A DNA stretch of 64,000 nt from Nitrospira sp. BO4. GTDB taxonomy: Bacteria; Nitrospirota; Nitrospiria; Nitrospirales; Nitrospiraceae. Of this stretch, positions 1-8,199 are shown in pieces (positions within the stretch are counted from its first letter, which is position 1; each line of letters opens with the position of its first letter). The position numbers were made by a program, and so were the translations under genes. The DNA lies in contig JAMPUU010000014.1 of assembly GCA_030144965.1 (NCBI GenBank), positions 1 to 64,000 on the forward strand, read 5' to 3'. Under the pieces are notes generated by a model. That model was not told the origin of the DNA. It saw only the letters and a program-made list of their open reading frames with translations, and searched no databases.

Positions 1-1361
1 CTCCCGCCTCATTCTGAGCCTTATCTAGGTGTCCGTCAAAATGGGGCAGAACCCGATCAGGTACTAACTTGACAAGCTCGGCCGAGCCTACTTCGGCCTG
101 TACTGATTCTTCTGCTTGGTTCCCGCCAACGGGCGACGGGCGAGTGCATGGTGGGTGAATGGTGTCATTCCTCATTGGCCTGCACCGGGCCGTGGCAGAT
201 ACCCTGGTCATAACTCGTGATCTTGCCCCTGCTCATTATTCAACACTGAGGGTGCAGGTTCTCCTGAATAACCAACAGTAAGCCTTATGGCTATTTGAGG
301 GGTATCGGTCTAGCCGCGACCTTGTAACAGTTCTACCCGGTTATTGAAACGAAATGTATCTCACCGCGAGAACCGGCTGAGCGGTTATGCTTAGCTGACC
401 TCTCACCCCATTCACGCTCATGGCGAAGGCTCCTGAACGATATGAACCGCTACGTCTACTTACGCCATGCAGCTACCATGATGTACGTCAGTCCCACAAT
501 TGAGCTCACTAGGATCGCTTCGATTATTCCTGGCATATTGGCGGTTACTCCTTTCCTATGATGACTGCTACGGAACGCTATGCTGAATTGTGCAGTTTCT
601 ATGCCCAGGATACTGACAGGAGCCAGGGGGATATCTCAGCTTAAAACGTCGATATGAGGAAGATGGGCACAGCGACGGGAGTGCTAATCAGGCGGAGACA
701 AACGCTTCCCTTGATGGCTCAATATGCTTCTGACCTTCACCGGCAATGTTTGAAAATGTCCGTGTTCTTATCCGTATCATTTGCTCAAGAAGCTAACCCT
801 ACACATCTGCCAGGTTTTTCGCCAAGGCCTGAACCGTCAACGACGCATTCCCTTCGCCGCATTGCCGTCCTTCAGACCCTAATCTCAAATGCTTGATTCG
901 CTCCCAGCAGAATTAGTGTCAAAAACAGAGCTAACATCTAGTTGTTACCGCTATGGCACTTCTTGTAGGGTCCGCCAAACGCTGACCAGTTACCGACAAG
1001 GGTCGCTCCTTAGCTTGCACGATGAAATTAAGCATTTTATGGCGGGTTCGGAAGTCCTACTCGAGGGGTGTCCTCGAGGTAGATCTGATTTGGCACTATC
1101 TGTGTCAGATTGACAAGAAGTTTCCCGCCCGTCCTACCTCCTCCAGGTAGGCTCAGCAAGCATGACGGTGAAGATTGGAATATCCCCCTCCAGGTGGGTC
1201 AACCTGTGAACTGATTAATACATAAGACCAATCCGGAGTTGTTTATGGAAAGTACGATGATCCCGGCGATTCTGCAGCATCCCAATATGAGGATTGAGGT
1301 TGGGGCAGACAGCGGGATCACGATTACGGGAAAACAGCCCTAGCGAGCGCTCCGACCACTT
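1..1361. other. No convincing gene; two hairpins
   Basis: No reading frame here looks like protein: the open frames at 654-896 and 889-1113 have irregular composition and no good ribosome site. Two strong hairpins stand out. The first, at 1057-1082, pairs CTACTCGAGG with CCTCGAGGTAG around a five-base loop with one bulged base. The second, at 1133-1151, pairs CCTACCT with AGGTAGG around five bases. A similar CCTCCAGGTGGG string follows near 1188. No poly-T tract follows either hairpin, so a terminator role is not clear. The stretch could be a decayed accessory region. Confidence 0.5.
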
Positions 1362-1589
1362 ATGGTCATCCCATGGCGAGAATTTTACTATGCTGGCTAC
1401 ATCATCACATTGACACCCCTGCGACAAGCGAATGGGCGATGGAGATGCCAGTATTCAATCCTTGTGGAAGTTCTTGACTCCCGGCCTCATCCAAAACAAG
1501 GACATGCTGAAGGGGACTTCGATACGTCCCTTGAGGCCGAGATAGCGGCATTGAAAGCTGCCAAGGGTCAAATTGATTCTGGGGTTTAG
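1362..1589 (+). CDS. Small conserved-type protein, paralogue of next gene
   Basis: A 75-residue protein of unknown function. A stop codon lies in frame at 1341, so the start cannot be further upstream. Its sequence aligns by eye with the next gene along most of its length: both have an aromatic-x-G-(Y/F)-x-I start, a P in the next stretch, a W and a hydrophobic strand in the middle, then an EAE(I/V) helix and a closing (A/Y)(K)G(Q/K)-I-D-G segment. No signal peptide or membrane segment is seen. The pair probably arose by tandem duplication. I do not recognise a named family. Confidence 0.6.
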   Translation: MVIPWREFYYAGYIITLTPLRQANGRWRCQYSILVEVLDSRPHPKQGHAEGDFDTSLEAEIAALKAAKGQIDSGV

Positions 1590-1625
1590 CCGTTCTATTC
1601 ACTACCGTGCTCAAGGTCAATCGAC

Positions 1626-1862
1626 ATGACCCGAGCAGTATCCTACAAAGGATTCAGTATTCGACCCGCACCCCAGCATCTCGCGGAGAGCGGCATGTGG
1701 GGATTGAACCTGTTCATTTCATGGTCCACTCACAACCAAGAACACACTCTTCATTTCTTCAAAGACGAAGCGTACGCGAGTAAGGATGAAGCCGAGGTCA
1801 TCTGTATTCACTACGGCAAACTCATCATTGACGGTGAGATTCCTGGAGCTTCGGTTGGATAG
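1626..1862 (+). CDS. Small conserved-type protein, second of tandem pair
   Basis: A 78-residue protein of unknown function, starting 36 bases after the preceding paralogue and probably co-transcribed with it. It opens with YKGFSIRPAPQ, contains a W-rich strand region (MWGLNLFISW) and ends with a predicted helix bearing EAEVICIHYGK followed by IIDG. The same layout is seen in the upstream gene. It is likely cytosolic and a single small domain. Function cannot be assigned from the sequence. Confidence 0.65.
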   Translation: MTRAVSYKGFSIRPAPQHLAESGMWGLNLFISWSTHNQEHTLHFFKDEAYASKDEAEVICIHYGKLIIDGEIPGASVG

Positions 1863-2129
1863 CCACGCCGGTACGCTGAAGCCGCTTTCGTCTCAAGATT
1901 TGACTGGATTGGTCATGGTTCCCGTAGGAACAATGAATCCATTTGGGTTCTACATGTATCCAAATGATCCACTTCATCGCACGTCTTGTTACCAGACATA
2001 CGACAATACGTGTGAATGCCTACTCTTCCCGCGCAATCGACGTGGCTCACTCTTTGCTGACGATTCGGGCACGGGATTCTCTATTCGACAAAATACCCGA
2101 GACTGAGGAGCAAACGTGAAAGGATTGGG

Positions 2130-2729
2130 ATGGTGAGCAAAGATACTAGCATTGCTACTGACGCGTTCCGAGAGTTGGACAAGAATTTACGGGCACAAGC
2201 ACACCATGAGGCCCCCTATGAGAAGGCCCTTGGCAAAATGACCATCCGCTTTTCCTTACTCCATATCTCATTGGAGTGTTTTGCCTGGGAAGCATGGGGG
2301 CTTGCGATACGGACGGCTCTGGTTCTGACGAAGGACTTGCCGATAACGCTCCTGGTAGAGAAATTACGCTCCAGCGAGGAGTGGCTGATCTACAAAGAGA
2401 AAGACCGCGAGGACTTTCGACGTATTTTGGATAGGATAGAAAGCGCGGCAAGGAAAAGAAACGAGTTATTGCATTCACTCTGGTTTATCGACGGGGGAAA
2501 GCCCGTACGTTGTTTCAATCGTAAGAAGGCGGCAGGTTGGAATGCCTCGTCAGTGGATGACATCAACCGCTTAAGTCGAACCATCACCGAAATCCTGGCA
2601 GACTTGGTAGCATTCAGAGAGAGAAGGCCTCTGGAGCAGGTCGGGCTCGGCCTCCATGCAGACCAAAACAATCCAGCACGTGGCAGTCGTGGTGCCACGG
2701 CAATGCCAGAACACTACGACGCACCATGA
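2130..2729 (+). CDS. Hypothetical protein with HEPN-like RNxxxH motif
   Basis: A 199-residue, mostly helical protein of unknown function. The clearest feature is the sequence KRNELLHSLW at residues 109-118, which fits the R-x4-H pattern (R110, H115, polar residue after R) of HEPN-fold proteins, many of which are RNases or partners in toxin-antitoxin pairs. The rest is amphipathic helix with several W residues, and the last 25 residues are low-complexity. A ribosome site AAAGGA lies upstream of the ATG. No antitoxin-like partner (MNT or similar) is adjacent, so a toxin role is not supported. A non-catalytic helical protein with the same motif is equally possible. Confidence 0.6.
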   Translation: MVSKDTSIATDAFRELDKNLRAQAHHEAPYEKALGKMTIRFSLLHISLECFAWEAWGLAIRTALVLTKDLPITLLVEKLRSSEEWLIYKEKDREDFRRILDRIESAARKRNELLHSLWFIDGGKPVRCFNRKKAAGWNASSVDDINRLSRTITEILADLVAFRERRPLEQVGLGLHADQNNPARGSRGATAMPEHYDAP

Positions 2730-3377
2730 TCCATCAGGCTCTGAGTCATTACCAATCGCCTCCTTTTGCTAAGGATTCATCTGGCTGGGTGTCATGAGAT
2801 GGGGCCTCGGCGGGACTCTTTCCATGCGGCCTGGACTGCCTGAGCCGTATCGTCGCCAACCGAGACACCGCCCACACGAATGCGGCAGAACACAAGGTAG
2901 CCGCATTGAACTCTGGAACCATGAACCGCGCCTCCGCCTCTGCGGTTGCCTGATGGATTCTTATGCGGATATAGGGACATTTTTGATGTCGTCCACATAA
3001 AGAAACTTCTCTTTTTCCGAAGCACTCGCTTGACCTAAGCTTCTGCAAGGAGGAAACTATATGTAGGAGTGCGTCTAGCCCATGCCTCTTCTTGTCCTAC
3101 CGTGGTTCGTCACTAAGCGAAGCGCTGCGTTGACGATCGGTTTTCTCATCATCCCAGATTCCAACGCCATTCTGGTGCGTGTCGCTATTCTGCTCTTGTG
3201 CAGAGTCTTCAAGGCAGCATGCAGGAATATCGTGATTGCCAGCCGGAGCATGTATCCAGGCCAAAGCGACATGATCATGTGTGTTCCTTGAGCAAAGGAG
3301 GTTGTTCGTCCGACTGAATAATGCGCATTTCAATAGGCTGGACGTATCGTGGGCTGTCTAACCGAAGGAGGCACGTT
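2730..3377. other. Intergenic, no supported gene
   Basis: Several overlapping frames are open on both strands but none has a good start site or protein-like composition. A 32-codon frame at 3219-3317 encodes a Cys/His-rich peptide after AAGG, but this is too short to support. The promoter of the following cupredoxin gene should lie in the last 100 bases. Confidence 0.4.
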
Positions 3378-3836
3378 ATGAGGGTTGGAAGATGTGTCAC
3401 AAAATCTCAGTTGATGTGCGTGGCACTGGCGGTCGGCACATTCCTTGGCGTGGGGATCAGCGGTGTGGAGGTTCGAGGAGCGCAGGTTCAGAAAGTTGAG
3501 ATCGTGATCCAATCCGGAGAAGCGAAGTTGGTTCGCGGCACGATGTACACCGGCTTTCCGACCGAGATCAGCATCCGCAATGAGGACTCCGTCACACACG
3601 GGTTCAATTCCTCGGCATTCGGGAGGGCCGACAAAGTCGAGATGGTTGGAGGTGCTGTTGCAGAAGGAAAAGGGGCGAATGTCTATCGGGTCGAGCCAGG
3701 CCGGACGATGGTGATTAAATTTACTCCAACGAGTGATGGCAAGGACGAAAACCGGACGCACGCATTCTGGTGTGATATGCACAAAACTGTGAAAGGCGAA
3801 ATGCTTCTCATCGACCAAGTTCGGGAAGGCGGATGA
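3378..3836 (+). CDS. Exported cupredoxin-like copper protein
   Basis: A 152-residue exported protein with a cupredoxin-like C-terminal domain. The ATG at 3378 is preferred because AAGGAGG lies just before it; the frame is open upstream to 3321. Residues 10-34 form a hydrophobic export signal. Candidate type-1 copper ligands are visible: H74 in VTHGF, then C132 and H135 in FWCDMH, and M142, matching the His...Cys-x2-His...Met arrangement of blue copper proteins. It should act in the periplasm as an electron carrier or copper binder. It faces the heme protein gene at 3973-4560 across a strong hairpin. Cupredoxin fold is well supported; the redox partner is unknown. Confidence 0.85.
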   Translation: MRVGRCVTKSQLMCVALAVGTFLGVGISGVEVRGAQVQKVEIVIQSGEAKLVRGTMYTGFPTEISIRNEDSVTHGFNSSAFGRADKVEMVGGAVAEGKGANVYRVEPGRTMVIKFTPTSDGKDENRTHAFWCDMHKTVKGEMLLIDQVREGG

Positions 3837-3922
3837 GACCGAGATGGCGATCATCTCGAAGTTGGGCTTGTCTGCGGGGTGCAGAGTCCACGTAAGAATG
3901 TGTGGCTTCGGATGCGTGACGG

Positions 3923-3957
3923 CCGGTCGGCGCTCTTGAACGGCATGCGCCGACCGG
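3923..3957. terminator. Bidirectional terminator hairpin
   Basis: CCGGTCGGCGC at 3923-3933 pairs perfectly with GCGCCGACCGG at 3947-3957, leaving a 13-base loop. It sits between two convergent genes and is followed by a moderately T-rich stretch. It is well placed to end transcription from both sides. Confidence 0.7.
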
Positions 3958-3972
3958 TTGCTGTTTGGCCAG

Positions 3973-4560
3973 TCAAGGGAGCGGGAAACTGATCACCAGT
4001 CCTCCCATGACATCACCGACGTTGAAATCTGATCGAGGACTATTGGAGTGGGTGTTGTGGCAATCGATGCACACCCGTGTGACGGCCAGATCGGCGTAGA
4101 CCGTCCCGAATCGCCGTCCGCTGGCGCCCCCGAATGTGCTGGAATAGGGCTGGGTCGGGTCGGCCTGAACGGCTTCGAGGCCGCGCCGCTCAAATTCGGT
4201 GACCGGTGCATTGGCCTTGTTGATCGGCCATTGACTGATGAGATGGTAATGGACATCGGCGCTGGTCAATTCCGCCATCTCGCTTGTCTCTTGCAGGAAC
4301 TGCACGGGTAAGGGCAATGCGGTTTTCGCCCGCCAATTTTCCGAGACATCCACAATCCCTTCTTGCAGCAGTGGGTTGACGATATGGATCGTGTAAAAGT
4401 TCCGATGCGCCATGATGACCGCGTGAAGAAAGTCAGCGACGACTCTTGGAGGAATGCTCGCCGGAGCTCCAGCATTTCTATCGACAGCGGAAGTGATCGG
4501 GGCAGACAGCACTGCGAGTGCGGCAATGATAGTGATCCGGACACAAGCGTTGGTCATCAT
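3973..4560 (-). CDS. Exported c-type heme protein (DUF3365/Tll0287-like)
   Basis: A 195-residue periplasmic protein. It begins with a hydrophobic signal ending near SAVDRNAG, followed by helices typical of the DUF3365 (Tll0287-like) heme domain: HAVIMAHRNFYTIHIVNPLL, then P-rich segments and FERRGLEAVQ. A single CIDCH heme-attachment motif is present at residues 164-168, near the C terminus as is usual for this family. The ribosome site AGAGAGGA lies before two consecutive ATG codons. Members are thought to act as monoheme sensors or electron carriers. The gene converges on the cupredoxin gene, hinting at a shared redox or metal theme, although they are not co-transcribed. Confidence 0.8.
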   Translation of the reverse strand: MMTNACVRITIIAALAVLSAPITSAVDRNAGAPASIPPRVVADFLHAVIMAHRNFYTIHIVNPLLQEGIVDVSENWRAKTALPLPVQFLQETSEMAELTSADVHYHLISQWPINKANAPVTEFERRGLEAVQADPTQPYSSTFGGASGRRFGTVYADLAVTRVCIDCHNTHSNSPRSDFNVGDVMGGLVISFPLP

Positions 4561-4959
4561 GATGTCCTCTCTGTTTCAAATATGTATGAGGGTATCGTGA
4601 TTACTCCTTCGTCCGTTGGTCTTTATAGGTCGCATGGCGCTGGCGGTTCAGCATCTCTCCGGACTGGCTTGTAAAGCAGAAGGTTCCAAAATCTGAGCTT
4701 CGGCTAGATTAGAATTATCCTATTTATGACGACCGTGGCAAATTCAGCGTCTGCCTGTGCCCGGGTAGAAACCTTGAGCAACGTTCATTCATGGTCTCGC
4801 CCACTGTGTCTTCGACTGCGTAGGCCGCCGGTTGTCACCGTAACGTATCTTGATGATTGTTGCCTTTCGCTGTTAGGCAGCGGCTGGAAGTCTATAAACA
4901 AGAGACTATTTGAAACAGTTGAAGTTAGGACCGGCGGCTTACGAACGAAGGGGCCGCAC
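4561..4959. other. Intergenic, promoter region of divergent genes
   Basis: About 400 bases between divergent genes. The frame of the rightward gene stays open upstream to 4726, but that part is rich in unlikely residues and lacks a ribosome site. An AT-rich stretch with TTAGAATTATCCTATTTATG near 4709-4728 could hold a promoter. Confidence 0.35.
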
Positions 4960-5280
4960 ATGAGATTCTTCTCACTCGTGCTTCTCATCGTGGTCCTCAC
5001 CTGCTGTTCGGTCCTGGTTCCTCCGGCTTGGAGTCAGGGCCCTCCTGACATACAGCTCACTGCCGCCGCTGCCACGATCCTCTATTTCCCGTTTAAAGCA
5101 ACATTTGCTCTCGGGGGTGGCATCGTCGGGGGGCTCGCCTATGTATTGTCGGGATTCTGTGAGACCACGGCGAACAGTATCTGGATCCCTACCATGTATG
5201 GTACCTACATTCTTACGCCGCAGCATCTCAGTCGAGATCGTCCGATACGTTTTGTGGGCGTTGAAGCCGAAATCGACTAA
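4960..5280 (+). CDS. Small exported protein with hydrophobic glycine-rich segment
   Basis: A 106-residue protein of unknown function. The ATG at 4960 follows GAAGGGG and starts a classical signal peptide (residues 1-25, ending in AWSQG). A second hydrophobic, glycine- and alanine-rich segment (about residues 45-70, ending before FCETTANSIW) may insert in the membrane or form a helical hairpin. The C terminus is charged. The reading frame is open further upstream, but the signal peptide fixes this start. Small proteins with this layout occur as uncharacterised exported proteins. Confidence 0.65.
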   Translation: MRFFSLVLLIVVLTCCSVLVPPAWSQGPPDIQLTAAAATILYFPFKATFALGGGIVGGLAYVLSGFCETTANSIWIPTMYGTYILTPQHLSRDRPIRFVGVEAEID

Positions 5281-5537
5281 CTTCTAGGTGCAAGTATGGC
5301 TGAGAAGACATGCGCCCATCCTCGTCCCGCCAGCGATGCGTGCATCGGTTTGGCATGATAGGCGCATGCTGATAATGATGTCAGGTTCCACCGATTGATA
5401 GCCCGAAGGTCATCTGCTACAGTTCACCCACTCGTGCCTAGACCACGCTCAGGAAACGTGAAACAGCAGTATGGGCTACGTCTTGACCTTCACGTATGTA
5501 GGATCTGGAGCATGTTTCAGTAGATCATGAAAGGGAC

Positions 5538-5654
5538 ATGAACGAACTTGTTGAAGACGCGATTACGGATCTTCTGAAGAAGTACCCCGATAAAGGGAAG
5601 GGGAAACGAGCTTCTGTGATTGACGTAGAAAGGCTTCTGCCGAAGAGCCACTAG
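5538..5654 (+). CDS. Possible 38-residue charged peptide
   Basis: A short open frame encoding a helical, lysine-rich peptide (MNELVEDAITDLLKKYPDK at the start). AAAGGGAC precedes the ATG. It ends 40 bases before the superinfection-immunity-domain gene and could be its leader. A loosely similar peptide string (LRDLLKEHRDK) can be read near 16894-16926. Too short to be confident. Confidence 0.25.
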   Translation: MNELVEDAITDLLKKYPDKGKGKRASVIDVERLLPKSH

Positions 5655-5693
5655 AAGAGAACGCCCTGCGACCCCGAAGGAAGGGTGTGCCCC

Positions 5694-5897
5694 ATGGACG
5701 ATGATATCGTCACTGATCTTTACGTCGTGGGCACCGCGTTCTTGTATTGCATTCCCTCGTTTGTCGCCCTCGGGCGAGGACATCGCAACTGCATCACGAT
5801 TTTGGTCGTGAATCTCTCGTTAGGATGGACGGTGGTCGGCTGGGTGGATGCGTTGGTCTGGTCGTTAACGAGCCGACAGAGAGAGCGCGAGTCCTGA
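5694..5897 (+). CDS. Superinfection immunity domain membrane protein
   Basis: A 67-residue membrane peptide. Two hydrophobic segments are separated by a short polar loop with RGHRN, followed by LGWTVVGWVDALVWSL. The (Y/F)xPxxVAxxRGHRN...N(L)xLGWTxxGWxxALVW pattern is the signature of the superinfection immunity family (PF14373, related to T4 Imm). Phage members block DNA entry by a second phage, while most bacterial copies are uncharacterised inner-membrane peptides. AAGGAAGG lies about nine bases before the ATG at 5694; an upstream GTG at 5685 is less well placed. No phage genes surround it, so a housekeeping membrane role is as likely as defence. Confidence 0.75.
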   Translation: MDDDIVTDLYVVGTAFLYCIPSFVALGRGHRNCITILVVNLSLGWTVVGWVDALVWSLTSRQRERES

Positions 5898-6028
5898 CTG
5901 AGCGCAATCGGCAGCTGCCGAAGGGGACATGAGTCAGTAAACTATCGAAGAACATTTACTGCCGCCAGTCCATCGACGGCCAACCACGGTGGTGCGCGGT
6001 ACAGCACCGCCTAACCCACGAGGGCATT

Positions 6029-6247
6029 ATGGCCAACTCCGGTGATCCGGTACCATTCACACGCTCAGTGGTTCGGTTTGTGTCGAGCTGCACGCCGATC
6101 GAACGGCATCTTCTATCCGGTAAGCCGCTCGCAGATAGTGAACGCGATTTAATCTACAACACGGTGCTGATCCTGCAGGCAGCGCTCGAAGTATGGCAGA
6201 GAAAACACGGCATGCCTTTCAGTAAAGCGCCTCGACCTGATCACTAG
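6029..6247 (+). CDS. Small hypothetical protein
   Basis: A 72-residue probably cytosolic protein of unknown function. It has a helical centre (SERDLIYNTVLILQAALEVWQ) typical of a small folded domain, and a serine- and proline-containing N terminus. GAGGG precedes the ATG by about nine bases. The codon composition looks coding and no competing frame exists. No family is recognised. Confidence 0.5.
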   Translation: MANSGDPVPFTRSVVRFVSSCTPIERHLLSGKPLADSERDLIYNTVLILQAALEVWQRKHGMPFSKAPRPDH

Positions 6248-6250
6248 TCA

Positions 6251-6456
6251 TCATGACGCGGGCGGGAGTAGCGCGGATATCAACGCCTGAATCGTGAGCG
6301 GCGCAGTGTCCTCTGACCGGTTATTCACCAAGACATAGGCCGGTTTCGCCAGGGTGATCGATTGCTGGATGAAACCGCATCTTTTCGCATTTCTGGCAGC
6401 TCGCCTACGATCTTGGTATACGGCTCTGCCCGTTTCTTGGCCTCCTCATAGGGCAT
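6251..6456 (-). pseudogene. Frameshifted small gene remnant
   Basis: On the minus strand, one frame from 6456 reads MPYEEAKKRAEPYTKIVGEL and continues to about 6375. A second frame then reads CGFIQQSITLAKPAYVLV followed by NNRSEDTAPLTIQALISALL before a stop at 6251. Both halves look like real protein, but they are in different frames, so a single gene of about 65 codons appears to have lost its frame near 6375. No function is recognised. A sequencing error would look the same. Confidence 0.4.
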
Positions 6457-6544
6457 CTTCAATGGAAGCCTTCTTCCATGCGCTTGTGGTGCTCAGCAAG
6501 TGAGGGCCCCGGGTTTGTATGCTCTCGAGGCCTAGTCCAGCGCG

Positions 6545-6853
6545 TTACAGATGCTCTTCACACGGAGAAGAAAATACCTTGAGCGGGATAGGTGTGTCAT
6601 ATGGAGCAGCGTCGGTTCGTGTGGTGTGAAGCGTCTTCAACGCGATGACGGCCCTCTCCACTTGGTCTGAGGGGAGAACTGCAAAAATAATGGCATTGAT
6701 CTCAGGGCTGAGAAAGGTCCCATAGACTCGACCAGCCCCGCCCTTCCCCATGACGTTGTTGAGGATGGAGTACGCCGTAACCCCGTTTTTGTGTAAGAGC
6801 TCTTCTAAGTCGCTTAGCATCGAGTTCCGAGCCACGATGATGAGATTTCTCAT
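6545..6853 (-). CDS. PII-like protein of the efflux operon
   Basis: A 102-residue protein with a likely PII-type ferredoxin-like fold (beta-alpha-beta with a central loop). The inner ATG at 6853 is chosen because AAGAAGGA precedes it; the upstream ATG at 6913 has no ribosome site. It begins MRNLIIVARNSMLSDLEELL, has a flexible glycine-rich loop (MGKGGAGRVYG), then the strand NAIIFAVLP and a helix. Small PII-like or DUF3240-type proteins often sit at the end of metal or RND efflux operons and are thought to sense metals or nucleotides. Here it follows the membrane fusion protein by about 130 bases on the same strand. Ligand unknown. Confidence 0.6.
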   Translation of the reverse strand: MRNLIIVARNSMLSDLEELLHKNGVTAYSILNNVMGKGGAGRVYGTFLSPEINAIIFAVLPSDQVERAVIALKTLHTTRTDAAPYDTPIPLKVFSSPCEEHL

Positions 6854-6983
6854 GTGCGCACCATCCTTCTTTCCAGACCCATACCATATGGGTGACAACG
6901 CGAGCGTGGCCATCGCCAGCTGCGACAGGTAACGAGTGTATCGGATGCCGCTTGTACGTGTGACTCCATAAACAACCGTGGTG

Positions 6984-8198
6984 TCATAGAGGCTTTGCTA
7001 GTTGTTCCTTGGGTACGATGGGTGCCGTTCCTTCCTCAGTCAGCAGGTCGTACCCTGGAGCAGGCTTCACGATCCGCACCTTGTCTCCTTCGAGCAACGC
7101 GCTACTGGGGTTATTGACGATACGGTCGTTTTCGGCGATCCCATCTTGGACCTCAACAGTGCTGTCAAGCATTTTAGCCACGGCAATCGATTTGTAATGA
7201 ATCCGGTCGTCCTCTGTGAGGACGGCCACCTGCGTGCCATGCTCCTGAAATACCATCGCGCTGGTCGGAATCGTGATCACGCCTGCCTCCACCGGGGCCG
7301 TCAGCCGCACGGTGGCATAGGAACCCGGCCAGAGCATGCGGTCCTTGTTGTCCAGGGTAAAGACCGTGACCGCCGTGCGGGTGTTCACATCGAACCCTTT
7401 CGCCACGGTCAAGAATTCGAAGGCGAAATGGCGCTTGGGGATTTGCGGCACGGTTACTTCGGCCGTCAGGCCGGGGTTCAGGAAGGGACCAAAATTTGCC
7501 GGTACGTTCACAAACAGACGCAGCTTATCCACCACAGCGACGGTAAACAGGTTGTTTTTGGCGTTGGTGGTATTGATGCTGCCTTCTTTGGACACCAAGT
7601 CCCCGACATTGATGTTCCGCTGTATCACCACTCCGTCGAAGGGTGCGATGATCTGTTTAAATCCAATGAAGGCCTCAATATTCTTCACCTTTTGCTCAGC
7701 CGCCGCGAGTTTCGCTGCCGCTGCTTTCGCTTCAGCAAGTTGTACGGAGATGGCTTGCTCTGAAAGCGCTTGGTTTTCTCGCATGGCGAGGTAGCGCTGG
7801 GCGGTCAGTTGAGCCAGTGCGTTCCTGGCACGCTCGGCCTGCAAATCTGCATGGGCCTGTCGATATTCGGCATCGAGATCCGGTGTATTGATTTCGGCGA
7901 GGATGTCACCTTTCTTCACAAGACTGCCATAGTCCTTGTACCAGGCCTTCACGTAGCCTTCGACACGCGCATAGATGGGCGCCTCGTACCACCCCTCAAT
8001 CGTGCCGGGCAGCGTAATGGAATCGGTTGCCGGCGACGGTTTGGCTTGTATGAGGGCTACAGATGGGATGGCGGCTTCGAGGGTGGTCTCCTCCAATGCT
8101 TTACCCGCCTGTTGACCTTCAACGTACCGGTACACGAGGAACATGAGAACTAAGATGACGGTTAAAACCACGCCTAGTTTTCCGCTCATGGCATTCAT
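6984..8198 (-). CDS. RND efflux membrane fusion protein (HlyD/AcrA family)
   Basis: A 404-residue periplasmic adaptor for the RND pump encoded just upstream. An N-terminal membrane anchor (residues 8-25) is followed by the biotinyl-lipoyl half-motif (ITLPGTIEGWYEAPIYARV), a coiled-coil hairpin rich in alanine, glutamine and glutamate (about residues 110-180), the second lipoyl half (IIAPFDGVVIQRNINVGD) and beta-barrel and membrane-proximal domains. Its ATG lies one base after the pump's stop codon, so the two are translationally coupled. It would bridge the pump and an outer-membrane channel. No TolC-type gene lies in this operon, so the channel must be encoded elsewhere. Confidence 0.92.
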   Translation of the reverse strand: MNAMSGKLGVVLTVILVLMFLVYRYVEGQQAGKALEETTLEAAIPSVALIQAKPSPATDSITLPGTIEGWYEAPIYARVEGYVKAWYKDYGSLVKKGDILAEINTPDLDAEYRQAHADLQAERARNALAQLTAQRYLAMRENQALSEQAISVQLAEAKAAAAKLAAAEQKVKNIEAFIGFKQIIAPFDGVVIQRNINVGDLVSKEGSINTTNAKNNLFTVAVVDKLRLFVNVPANFGPFLNPGLTAEVTVPQIPKRHFAFEFLTVAKGFDVNTRTAVTVFTLDNKDRMLWPGSYATVRLTAPVEAGVITIPTSAMVFQEHGTQVAVLTEDDRIHYKSIAVAKMLDSTVEVQDGIAENDRIVNNPSSALLEGDKVRIVKPAPGYDLLTEEGTAPIVPKEQLAKPL

Positions 8199-8199
8199 G

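Noticed and set aside
654..1113. Two open frames on the plus strand
   Set aside because: Irregular amino acid content, no ribosome site and no resemblance to protein domains.
1786..2106. 106-codon frame overlapping the second small paralogue
   Set aside because: Overlaps a better supported gene in another frame and has no coding character of its own.
2749..3048. Minus-strand frames of 99 and 77 codons
   Set aside because: Overlap each other in different frames, with no ribosome site or recognisable sequence.
3219..3317. 32-codon Cys/His-rich peptide frame before the cupredoxin gene
   Set aside because: Too short to separate from chance; only a weak AAGG site.
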